This document shows positions 34,536 through 42,225 of a stretch of DNA of 64,000 nt, in pieces; position 1 is the stretch's first letter, and each line of letters begins with the position of its first letter. The notes beneath the pieces were generated by a model, which was given only the letters and a program-made list of their open reading frames with translations, searched no databases and had not been told where the DNA came from. Position numbers and translations under genes: made by a program. The stretch comes from Pseudoalteromonas xiamenensis. GTDB taxonomy: Bacteria; Pseudomonadota; Gammaproteobacteria; Enterobacterales; Alteromonadaceae. Location: assembly GCF_042431545.1 (NCBI RefSeq), contig NZ_JBHLYX010000014.1, one strand, 5' to 3'.

Positions 34536-35237
34536 TTAAAGGAACAAGGCTAATTGACGGATATCTTGTATTTCAAGATCCGCCAGTCCTTTAAAGGAGT
34601 AAGGAGCAAATTGATTTTCCAACCATATGCTGGCACAACCGGCTTGTCTCGCACCTTGCACGTCACTATCTAAACTGTCACCAATATGCAGTAACTCACT
34701 TGGCTCGATGTTTAAACGCGCACAGGCCGTCAAATACATCGCGTTGGCCGGTTTTGCAGTACCGTCACGTCCGGCTTGCAGAACAAAATCGAAATAACCT
34801 TTTAGATTAAATTGTTCGACGTCGACGTTACCATTGGTGATAGCAACAAGAGGATATTTCTGGCGTAGTTTGTTAAGTAAAATCAGTACATCCTCACTGA
34901 CCGTGATATTACAGCGCGCGCTCATAAACGCGTTGAAAGCACCAGTAGAATGGCGTACGGCATCTTCTTCGGGAAACCCCAATTCGGTGAAGGCGTAGTG
35001 CAGTGCGACGTGACGCCAACGGGTGACATCTCCTTCTAACGAGTCATCTTTATCAAGCACTGCGCGGCGGCAATCACGCCAAAAATGTTCACCTTGCTCC
35101 TGCCATTCAGGAAACTGTTCGACGTAATCGAGCATGGCCCGAATAGCCGCTTTGATAATAGGGCGGTTGTCGTACAAGGTGTCATCAAGGTCAAAGCTGA
35201 GCGCTTTTATTTCGCCGATGGCGCGGTTAAATCGCAT
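34536..35237 (-). CDS. yigB: HAD-family phosphatase YigB
   Basis: 233 residues. HAD motifs: DLDDTLYDN (nucleophile Asp) near residue 20, AITNGN in the middle, and HIGDSLDSDVQGARQAG near the end, with a helical cap between. E. coli YigB dephosphorylates FMN and the riboflavin precursor 5-amino-6-ribitylamino uracil phosphate. Position after xerC is as in E. coli. ATG 35237 is chosen over TTG 35249; ribosome-binding site is weak. Confidence 0.9.
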   Translation of the reverse strand: MRFNRAIGEIKALSFDLDDTLYDNRPIIKAAIRAMLDYVEQFPEWQEQGEHFWRDCRRAVLDKDDSLEGDVTRWRHVALHYAFTELGFPEEDAVRHSTGAFNAFMSARCNITVSEDVLILLNKLRQKYPLVAITNGNVDVEQFNLKGYFDFVLQAGRDGTAKPANAMYLTACARLNIEPSELLHIGDSLDSDVQGARQAGCASIWLENQFAPYSFKGLADLEIQDIRQLALFL

Positions 35238-35376
35238 AAGAATACCCAAAGAAAATTTAAGAATTCAATGGCTTGAACTCTAAATGAGAAACGGAAAATA
35301 AACGGCACGCTAAGCATAGCCTAAGGGTTCGCGGTCTAAACTTCAAGCTGAGCATACGCAAACTAGATAGTCTTGT

Positions 35377-36297
35377 TTAAGACTCGTTTTTTTGTTTTTT
35401 CGCCCGCGGGTGGGCTTTGTCATACACTTTAGCTAAGTGCTGAAAATCAACGTGAGTATACACTTGGGTCGCAGATAAACTGCTGTGGCCAAGCATTTCT
35501 TGAACTGCCCGTAAATCCCCGCTTGATTCCAAGACATGACTTGCAAATGAGTGGCGAAGTTTATGGGGATGGATAGGGGTGCTGATCCCTTGGCGGATCC
35601 CCCATGTTTTCATGCGGGCACGGACGTGACGAACGGAAATACGCGTTTTTCGTTTACTGACAAACAGCGCCAATTCGCCAGGTTGAATAAAGTGCTCTCG
35701 AATCGGCATCCAAGCTTGAATTGCTTCAAGGGCTTTTCGGCCAACAGGTACAACTCGCTCTTTGCTGCCTTTACCTACAACGCGAATTTCCCCGTCACGA
35801 ATATCATGAACATTCACATTGACCAGCTCACTTATCCGCAGACCGCTAGAATACATTAGCTCCATCATCGCTTTATCGCGAAGAGCTAACTCGTCCTCTT
35901 CTTGAATTTCGAGGAGTTGCGCCATTTGATCAACGTCTAAATTCTTTGGCAACGGTTTTTGGAATTTAGGGCCCTTCAGCCCTTGAGCTGGGTTACTGAT
36001 GTCGTCTTGGCGACGTTGTAAAAACTTATACAACGAGCGAATACAACTCAATTTGACGTTAATCGAGCGAGGATTTAGCTGTTTCGCACGCAAAGACATG
36101 CTGTATCGACGCACTAATTCCGGCGTTACGCTATGCCACCCTGAGCACAACGTATGAAAATAGGCTGCAGCTTGGTTTAGTTGGAGTTGATATTGCGTGA
36201 GGGTGTGGCTCGAGTACTGACGTTCGTATTGAACATATTGGATAAATGCTGCGATTGGTGCAGTCCATTGTTCTGTAAGTTCGACAGTGTGGTTCAT
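35377..36297 (-). CDS. xerC: Tyrosine recombinase XerC
   Basis: 306 residues. SAM-like core-binding domain in the first 105, catalytic domain with R154 (GLRISEL), the lysine hairpin GKGSKER, H245 and R248 (HKLRHSF), H271 and the nucleophile Y280 (ATQVYTH). With XerD it resolves chromosome dimers at dif. Overlaps the DUF484 gene by four bases (ATGA), as in E. coli. Confidence 0.97.
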   Translation of the reverse strand: MNHTVELTEQWTAPIAAFIQYVQYERQYSSHTLTQYQLQLNQAAAYFHTLCSGWHSVTPELVRRYSMSLRAKQLNPRSINVKLSCIRSLYKFLQRRQDDISNPAQGLKGPKFQKPLPKNLDVDQMAQLLEIQEEDELALRDKAMMELMYSSGLRISELVNVNVHDIRDGEIRVVGKGSKERVVPVGRKALEAIQAWMPIREHFIQPGELALFVSKRKTRISVRHVRARMKTWGIRQGISTPIHPHKLRHSFASHVLESSGDLRAVQEMLGHSSLSATQVYTHVDFQHLAKVYDKAHPRAKKQKNES

Positions 36298-36938
36298 GCA
36301 AGCTCAGTTAGACGCTGTTCGAGAGAGCGTAAAAACTCGTTAATGAGCAAATTGTCATTGTCGGGCGCAAAATGATCCGGATCGGTGCTGGCTAACGCTA
36401 AAATGGCTTTAGGGGCTTTGAGATCACCGAGTAAATAAAGCGCGACAGACTGAGCGTCACCTTTATTGAAAAACAAAGATTGCTCATCTTTGCTTAATCG
36501 ACCTAAATAATTGCCACGGCGATTTAAGCGATTCGCCACTAAGGCAGTAAAACGAAGTTCAAACTCGAGCAACTCACAGCCGCAAATGGTTGGCACTTCA
36601 GAGAGCTTTGTCTGCACCAGTTGACTGAGCTGCGCAAACGATTGGCATTGCCACAAGGCACGCTGACATTCGCTAAACAGCTTAAAGACTCGCTCATTGT
36701 CTTTGGCATAACGGATAAGTTGAGCGATTTGCGTCTTGAGTTCTGTTGTTTGCTCTCGGAGCAATCGTTGCTGCTGCAGTGCTAAATTGGGCAGTCCTGT
36801 CGCATCGCTGTGTAATTCGAGCTCGAGCAATAAATAGGGGTGATGACGAAAGAAGTCAGGGTGACGGCTCAGGTAAGCTGCCACTTGATGTTCTTGTAGT
36901 TCGGTCACCACTTTTTTATCTAAGGGCTGCTCACTCAT
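36294..36938 (-). CDS. yigA: DUF484 (YigA) family protein
   Basis: 214 residues, GAF-like core after a helical region. Begins with the family-type VAAYLSRHPDFFRHHPYLLLELELH and continues with a long coiled coil (about 65-100) before the GAF-like part. Function unknown; always near xerC and dapF in enterics and relatives. Translationally coupled to both neighbours by ATGA overlaps. Confidence 0.9.
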   Translation of the reverse strand: MSEQPLDKKVVTELQEHQVAAYLSRHPDFFRHHPYLLLELELHSDATGLPNLALQQQRLLREQTTELKTQIAQLIRYAKDNERVFKLFSECQRALWQCQSFAQLSQLVQTKLSEVPTICGCELLEFELRFTALVANRLNRRGNYLGRLSKDEQSLFFNKGDAQSVALYLLGDLKAPKAILALASTDPDHFAPDNDNLLINEFLRSLEQRLTELA

Positions 36939-37765
36939 ACTGCAACTTGTCCATCGTAAACGTGTTCCGCGGGACCAGTCATTTTTACCGGATGCCCTTC
37001 ACCTTGCCAGCGGATCTGTAAGCTGCCGCCAGGTAAATCAACACGCACAGTACTTTCTAATTTTCCTTGCAGCATGCCGACGACCGCAGCCGCACAAGCC
37101 CCCGTTCCACACGCAAGCGTCTCGCCCGCGCCGCGCTCCCAAACACGCAGTCGAATGTGTTCAGCGTTAATAACTTGCATAAAACCTACGTTTGCACGGG
37201 CAGGAAAACGTTCGTGCAATTCAAGCGTTGGGCCAAGTTCGTGTACAGGCGCGTTTTCTACGTCATCCACAATCAATACCGCATGTGGATTACCCATGGA
37301 GACAGAACTGAGGAAAACAGTTTGTTCTGGCAGCCTAAAAATGTAGGTGTTTTCACGTTTGCCCGCTTTCATCGGAATGTGTTGTGGGTCGAATTGTGGA
37401 TGCCCCATATTCACCGTAACTTGGCCATCTTTTTCGGTAAATAGGGTGATGTTGCCGCCTTTTGTGGAGACCGACACTTTGTGTTTGTTCGTCAGGCCTT
37501 TCATACGCACAAAGCGTGCAAAACAACGCGCACCATTGCCACATTGCTCAACTTCGTTGCCATCGGCATTGAAAATTCGGTAGTGGAAATCGATTTCAGG
37601 TGAGTAAGGAGGTTCAACAAGCAACAGTTGGTCAAACCCTACCCCGAAATTGCGATCTGCCAAGCGCTTAATCTGGTCACGCGATAAAAATACATTTTGG
37701 GTGACATTGTCGACGACCATAAAGTCGTTACCCAAACCATGCATTTTAGAAAAATTAATTAACAT
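36935..37765 (-). CDS. dapF: Diaminopimelate epimerase
   Basis: 276 residues. The two catalytic cysteines are C75 (CGNGARCFARF) and C219 (ACGTGACAAAV), with SKMHGLGNDF at the N-terminus. Converts L,L- to meso-diaminopimelate for lysine and peptidoglycan. ATG 37765 gives the standard start; GTG 37783 would add six residues. Downstream of lysA in the same direction. Confidence 0.97.
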   Translation of the reverse strand: MLINFSKMHGLGNDFMVVDNVTQNVFLSRDQIKRLADRNFGVGFDQLLLVEPPYSPEIDFHYRIFNADGNEVEQCGNGARCFARFVRMKGLTNKHKVSVSTKGGNITLFTEKDGQVTVNMGHPQFDPQHIPMKAGKRENTYIFRLPEQTVFLSSVSMGNPHAVLIVDDVENAPVHELGPTLELHERFPARANVGFMQVINAEHIRLRVWERGAGETLACGTGACAAAVVGMLQGKLESTVRVDLPGGSLQIRWQGEGHPVKMTGPAEHVYDGQVAV

Positions 37766-37790
37766 AGGATCCGTTACAATCACAACTTCT

Positions 37791-37835
37791 GGCTACAGCA
37801 TGCCATAACCTGTGCGATGCTGCAGCCGTTTTTTT
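37791..37835 (+). terminator. Terminator-like hairpin facing against lysA-dapF
   Basis: GGCTACAGCAT (37791-37801) and ATGCTGCAGCC (37817-37827), one wobble, then GTTTTTTT on the plus strand. The genes here run on the minus strand, so it would stop antisense transcription; on the sense strand it is only a hairpin in the lysA-dapF gap. Confidence 0.5.
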
Positions 37836-39084
37836 AAGGCAGTAAATGTTCACCTTGCCAAAGAGATTCAATCTTTTCACGCTCACGCACTAGGTAATGG
37901 TTCTGACCGTCTACCATCACTTCAGCCGCGCGTGGACGTGAGTTATAGTTTGAACTCATGCTAAACCCATAAGCGCCAGCACTGCGTTGTACGAGTAAGT
38001 CACCGGGGGCAATCGCAAGACGTCGGTTTTTGCCAATGAAATCACCTGTTTCGCATACCGGTCCAACTACATCATACTCCCGTTCTTCCACATCTTGGCG
38101 GATTTCGGCAGGAACAATCGCTTGCCAAGCACTGTACAGTGAGGGACGAAGCATGTCGTTCATGCCCGCATCAACAATGGCGAAATGTTTGTCTGCGGTT
38201 TGTTTTATGAATTCAACTTTGGTTAGTAAAATCCCCGAATTGGCGGCAATGGCTCGTCCTGGTTCAAAGATAAGTTGAAGATGGGGGTACTTTTCTAGGC
38301 GTGCTTTAATTTCCGCTGCGTACGCGCTAGGGTGTGGTGGCTTTTCATGGTTGTACGGGACGCCAAGGCCACCACCAATATCAATGTGCTTTAAGGTGAT
38401 CCCGGCTGTGGCAAGCGTATCAATGAGCGCAAGCACTTTGTCTGTTGCCGCCAAAAAGGGTTCTATCTCGGTGAGTTGTGAGCCGATATGGAAATCGATC
38501 CCAACAACGTCCAAACCCGGTAACGCGTAAGCGAGTTGATAGACATTAAAAGCCTGCTTGATGTCTATCCCAAACTTATTTTCTTTCAAACCCGTCGAAA
38601 TGTAAGGGTGCGTTTTAGCGTCGATGTCTGGGTTTACACGAATTGAAATCGGTGCAACGAGACCTAAAGAGGTCGCGACGTGGCTAATACGCTCAAGCTC
38701 AGCTTGCGATTCAACGTTGAAGCATTTGATGCCTTGTTCAAGTGCAAACGCGATTTCATCAGCCGTTTTTGCTACGCCCGAAAACACGACTTTGCTTGCA
38801 TCACCGCCAGCAGCTAAAACCCGAGCTAGCTCCCCTTTGGAGACGATATCAAAGCCCGCGCCTAATCGTGCGAGTACATTCAAAACAGCGATATTGGAAT
38901 TGGCTTTAACAGCATAACACACCAAATGAGGGTGGCCTTGTGCTGCATCAGTGAAGGCATGGTAGTGTCTTTCTAATGTACGACGAGAATACACGTAGCA
39001 AGGGGTGCCATAGTGAGCCGCGAGTTCGCTGACCGAGACTTCCTCAGCAAACAGCGAGTCATTTTGATAGTGAAAATAGTCCAT
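37834..39084 (-). CDS. lysA: Diaminopimelate decarboxylase
   Basis: 416 residues, fold-type III PLP enzyme. PLP lysine K60 in YAVKANSN, then HIGSQ, GGGLGVPY and the C-terminal GPVCETGDF substrate motif. Last step of lysine synthesis. AGAAGGACAG precedes the ATG, which abuts the lptM stop directly. Lies between lptM and dapF, which provides its substrate. Confidence 0.97.
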   Translation of the reverse strand: MDYFHYQNDSLFAEEVSVSELAAHYGTPCYVYSRRTLERHYHAFTDAAQGHPHLVCYAVKANSNIAVLNVLARLGAGFDIVSKGELARVLAAGGDASKVVFSGVAKTADEIAFALEQGIKCFNVESQAELERISHVATSLGLVAPISIRVNPDIDAKTHPYISTGLKENKFGIDIKQAFNVYQLAYALPGLDVVGIDFHIGSQLTEIEPFLAATDKVLALIDTLATAGITLKHIDIGGGLGVPYNHEKPPHPSAYAAEIKARLEKYPHLQLIFEPGRAIAANSGILLTKVEFIKQTADKHFAIVDAGMNDMLRPSLYSAWQAIVPAEIRQDVEEREYDVVGPVCETGDFIGKNRRLAIAPGDLLVQRSAGAYGFSMSSNYNSRPRAAEVMVDGQNHYLVREREKIESLWQGEHLLP

Positions 39085-39255
39085 TTAACTGTCCTTCTGC
39101 TTTGATTGTTCAGAGGAAGGCGCTGAGGGATCAGCATTGGTGGTTGGTGCTTTTTCTGGTAAATACAAAGCACCGCTTTGACCACAGCCAGTGAGTGCAA
39201 GAGTACCAACGGCCAAAATTGCAGCCCAAAATACAGTGAGTTTCTTCGCTTTCAT
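39085..39255 (-). CDS. lptM: Small LPS-assembly lipoprotein LptM (YifL)
   Basis: 56 residues. Lipobox LTGC at 21-24 followed by GQSGALYLP, the conserved core of LptM/YifL, then a Ser/Gln-rich tail. LptM associates with LptD in the outer membrane to aid its disulfide maturation. Stop codon abuts the lysA start. E. coli has it at the same place, next to dapF and opposite cyaY. Confidence 0.92.
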   Translation of the reverse strand: MKAKKLTVFWAAILAVGTLALTGCGQSGALYLPEKAPTTNADPSAPSSEQSKQKDS

Positions 39256-39380
39256 TAGATAAATAAAGTCTATGCCCTTATAATCGCAGGGTAACAGAAT
39301 TACTGAAAAAAGCAGCTATTCACAGGTGAATTTTATTCCTGTTAAACTGGTAAAAATCCAAAGCCCAAAGGAACGCTATC

Positions 39381-39701
39381 ATGACTGACCACGAATACCA
39401 TGAATTGGTTGATGCAATGCTACTCGCGCTTGAAGAGCAAATTGAAGACTGTGAAGTGGATCTGGATTATGAAACAAACAGTGGCTTGCTCGAAGTTATT
39501 TTCCCAGACAAAAGTAAAATTGTGATCAACAAACAACCTCCTTTACACCAAGTATGGGTTGCCACGAAATTTAATGGTCATCATTTTGAATTACACGGTG
39601 ATAAGTGGATTGATAACCGCTCTGGTGCTGAATTCTGGCAGTTCATTTCAGACGCGGCGACTCGTCAAGCGGGTGATGCCATTGTCTGGACTGCGAACTA
39701 A
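39381..39701 (+). CDS. cyaY: Frataxin-like iron protein CyaY
   Basis: 106 residues, the E. coli length. Acidic N-terminal helix (EEQIEDCEVDLDYET), beta sheet with LEVIFPDKSKIVINKQPPLHQVWVATK split around 38-64, and the C-terminal SGAEFWQFISDA. Modulates iron-sulfur cluster assembly. AAAGGAACG before the ATG. Divergent from lptM across about 125 bases; TATAAT at 39279 is a plausible -10 for cyaY. Confidence 0.95.
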   Translation: MTDHEYHELVDAMLLALEEQIEDCEVDLDYETNSGLLEVIFPDKSKIVINKQPPLHQVWVATKFNGHHFELHGDKWIDNRSGAEFWQFISDAATRQAGDAIVWTAN

Positions 39702-40355
39702 ATGCTGCCATTTGTCGAAGCGTCTGCGAAAGGTGAACATCGTGCTACGGTGATTTGGCTGCATGGCCTCGGTGATTCTGGTCATGGCTTTTTGCCCGTT
39801 GCAAATGCATTGCAACTTCCTGATTCGCTCGGTGTTCGGTTTATTTTTCCCCATGCGCCAGAAAGACCAATGACCATCAACGGTGGTATGCGCATGGCGT
39901 CTTGGTATGACATTAAGTCTCTTGATCTAGATAAAAGAGCAGATGAACAAGGTGTGCGAGAATCGGCAGAACAAGTTCAAGCGTTAATCAAGCAAGAAAT
40001 AGCATCAGGTATTGCGCCGGATCGCATCATCTTAGCGGGCTTTTCGCAAGGTGGTGTTGTGACACTCCATCTCGCACCTCGTTTACCTTATGCCTTGGCG
40101 GGGGTGATGGCACTGTCGACCTACATGTGTGTACCTGCCAAACTGCATGAAGAAAAGCAGCAAGCGTCGCTAAATATTTTTATGGCCCACGGTCAAAAAG
40201 ACAATGTTGTGCCATTATTTGCCGGTGAGTTAGCACGCGACACATTGACCACAAATGGTTACGTACCGTCGTGGACGACCTATGCGATGGCGCATGAAGT
40301 TTGTTACGATGAACTCGCCGATATCCGTAACTGGCTCATCGCAACCCTAGGCTAA
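39702..40355 (+). CDS. Alpha/beta-hydrolase carboxylesterase (phospholipase/carboxylesterase family)
   Basis: 217 residues. Oxyanion motif HGLGDSG, nucleophile S115 in GFSQGG, D167 in GQKDNVVP and H198 in AMAHEVC form the triad. Resembles the carboxylesterase family of Pseudomonas EstB/acyl-protein thioesterase type; acts on short-chain esters. Its ATG follows the cyaY stop immediately, so it is co-transcribed. Confidence 0.9.
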   Translation: MLPFVEASAKGEHRATVIWLHGLGDSGHGFLPVANALQLPDSLGVRFIFPHAPERPMTINGGMRMASWYDIKSLDLDKRADEQGVRESAEQVQALIKQEIASGIAPDRIILAGFSQGGVVTLHLAPRLPYALAGVMALSTYMCVPAKLHEEKQQASLNIFMAHGQKDNVVPLFAGELARDTLTTNGYVPSWTTYAMAHEVCYDELADIRNWLIATLG

Positions 40356-40370
40356 TTAGAGGAAACCAGC

Positions 40371-41258
40371 ATGACACAAAAGTTGGTCATTCGAACAAAA
40401 ACAAACGTCGCCGCCAGCCAGCCACCTGTAGAAGCGGTGAGTTATGAATGGCATTGGCGACGTATTTGGGCCGCTTTGTTGTCATTTGGATTGCTCATCG
40501 GTGCCGGTGGTTACGCGCTGTTGCTATCGGTTAATGCCGATGAATTAACACCGGAAAACAGGGTGGAAACACAACATTCCGCATTGGATTTGGCGCAAGC
40601 GTCGGACAGCTTGGAACAAGATGCCGAATTGGATAATGTTAGCGAAGCGGATGAAGATGACACGGCGAATACGGAAGTGGTTACCATCGACAAAGCGGTG
40701 TTTGATGAAGGTACATCGACGAGCGAACCCAGCGACGTATTGCAAGACGAATTTGGGGAAGAACCTGTCGCACCCTCTCTGGTATCAATAGACAATGGTA
40801 ATGAAACACCGCCGAACCAAATTGAATCAGCCGATTCGCCAACTGACGTGAACGATCCGGCGCAGTTTTCTTCGGATGCGACAGTGGCCACGTTAGCTGT
40901 AGGCGCGCAAATTGACACGTCTAAGGTGTCACGTGCAGTGCTTACCACCGGTGTTATTGACCGTGAACCCGTGGATGTCCTTAAAACGGACGTATCGAAC
41001 AGCCTGTTTTCAGACAAACTCTATTTTTTTACAGAAGTGAAAGCGCTGCAAGGCACAACCATTCACCACGTTTGGTATTTTCAAGATGTGATTATGGCGG
41101 ACATTCCATTGTCTATTTCCGCAGCGCGTTTTCGTACTTATTCACTGAAACACGTATTGCCTGAGCAATTAGGCGACTGGCGGATTGATGTCGTCAAAGA
41201 AACGGGCGAATTAATCGCACAGAAACAATTTCGTATCCATGCCGCACAACCTTATTAG
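40371..41258 (+). CDS. DUF2914 membrane-anchored protein
   Basis: 295 residues. One membrane helix near 38-56 after a charged N-terminus, a long very acidic, Ser/Thr-rich low-complexity periplasmic stretch (about 60-190), and a DUF2914 domain at about 200-290 (KLYFFTEVKALQGTTIHHVWYFQ; GDWRIDVV). DUF2914 resembles domains that bind polymers; function unknown. Ends 25 bases before hemC and probably forms one unit with it. Confidence 0.82.
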   Translation: MTQKLVIRTKTNVAASQPPVEAVSYEWHWRRIWAALLSFGLLIGAGGYALLLSVNADELTPENRVETQHSALDLAQASDSLEQDAELDNVSEADEDDTANTEVVTIDKAVFDEGTSTSEPSDVLQDEFGEEPVAPSLVSIDNGNETPPNQIESADSPTDVNDPAQFSSDATVATLAVGAQIDTSKVSRAVLTTGVIDREPVDVLKTDVSNSLFSDKLYFFTEVKALQGTTIHHVWYFQDVIMADIPLSISAARFRTYSLKHVLPEQLGDWRIDVVKETGELIAQKQFRIHAAQPY

Positions 41259-41283
41259 CGGTATTTGAAGATAAAGGTAAAGC

Positions 41284-42219
41284 ATGACAGAACATAACGC
41301 ACCACTTCGTATTGCAACTCGCAAAAGTGCTTTGGCACTGTGGCAAGCTGAGTTTGTAAAAGCACAATTAGAAAAGTTCCACCCTGGACTTGTCGTTGAG
41401 CTTGTACCGATGACCACTCAAGGCGATGTGATTCTCGATACGCCACTGGCAAAAATTGGTGGTAAGGGTCTGTTTGTTAAAGAATTAGAACAAGCTATGT
41501 TAGATGGACGTGCCGATATCGCGGTACATTCAATGAAAGACGTGCCAGTTGAATTCCCTGAAGGCTTAGCACTACACACTATTTGTGAGCGTGAAGATCC
41601 GCGTGATGCGTTTGTATCAAATACCTACAGTGCACTTGCTGAGCTGCCACAAGGTGCGGTTGTTGGCACGTCAAGTTTGCGCCGCCAATGTCAAATTCGT
41701 GCGCTTCGCCCAGATCTAGAAATCCGTGACTTGCGCGGCAATGTGAACACGCGTTTGGCAAAATTAGATGCAGGTGAATACGACGCCATTATTTTAGCCG
41801 CAGCGGGTCTAATCCGATTGGAAATGCCAGAGCGCATTCGCGCTTTTATTGAACCCGAAGTGTCATTACCTGCAAATGGACAAGGTGCGGTGGGTATCGA
41901 ATGTCGAATCGACGATGAGCGTACAAAAGCGTTACTTGCACCATTAGAGCACACAGAAACCCGCGTTCGCGTGAATGCAGAACGTGCGATGAATCGTCGT
42001 CTTGAAGGGGGCTGTCAGGTGCCAATTGGTGCATATGCCTTGCTTGAAAATGATCAAGTATGGCTACGAGGTTTGGTCGGTGCGGTAGATGGTAGCCAAA
42101 TGCTGACAGCACAAATCAAAGGGGCACAGAGCGACGCAGAATCATTAGGCGTGCAACTTGCTGAAACTCTGCTTGGGATGGGAGCAGATAAAATACTTGC
42201 AGACGTCTACGGAAAATAA
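41284..42219 (+). CDS. hemC: Porphobilinogen deaminase (hydroxymethylbilane synthase)
   Basis: 311 residues. IATRKSALALWQAEFV at the N-terminus, HSMKDVP, SLRRQCQIR, and the dipyrromethane-cofactor cysteine C244 in EGGCQVPIGAY. Joins four porphobilinogens into hydroxymethylbilane. AAAGGTAAAGC before the ATG. Followed after 6 bases by the hemD-hemX fusion. Confidence 0.97.
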   Translation: MTEHNAPLRIATRKSALALWQAEFVKAQLEKFHPGLVVELVPMTTQGDVILDTPLAKIGGKGLFVKELEQAMLDGRADIAVHSMKDVPVEFPEGLALHTICEREDPRDAFVSNTYSALAELPQGAVVGTSSLRRQCQIRALRPDLEIRDLRGNVNTRLAKLDAGEYDAIILAAAGLIRLEMPERIRAFIEPEVSLPANGQGAVGIECRIDDERTKALLAPLEHTETRVRVNAERAMNRRLEGGCQVPIGAYALLENDQVWLRGLVGAVDGSQMLTAQIKGAQSDAESLGVQLAETLLGMGADKILADVYGK

Positions 42220-42225
42220 CGCATT

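Noticed and set aside
37067..37444. 125-codon plus-strand frame opposite dapF
   Set aside because: Mirror of a conserved enzyme gene; no start signals.
40511..41017. 168-codon minus-strand frame opposite the DUF2914 gene
   Set aside because: It is antisense to a low-complexity acidic coding region, is Ser/Thr/Val-rich from mirrored codons, has no ribosome-binding site, and the plus-strand gene is clearly real.
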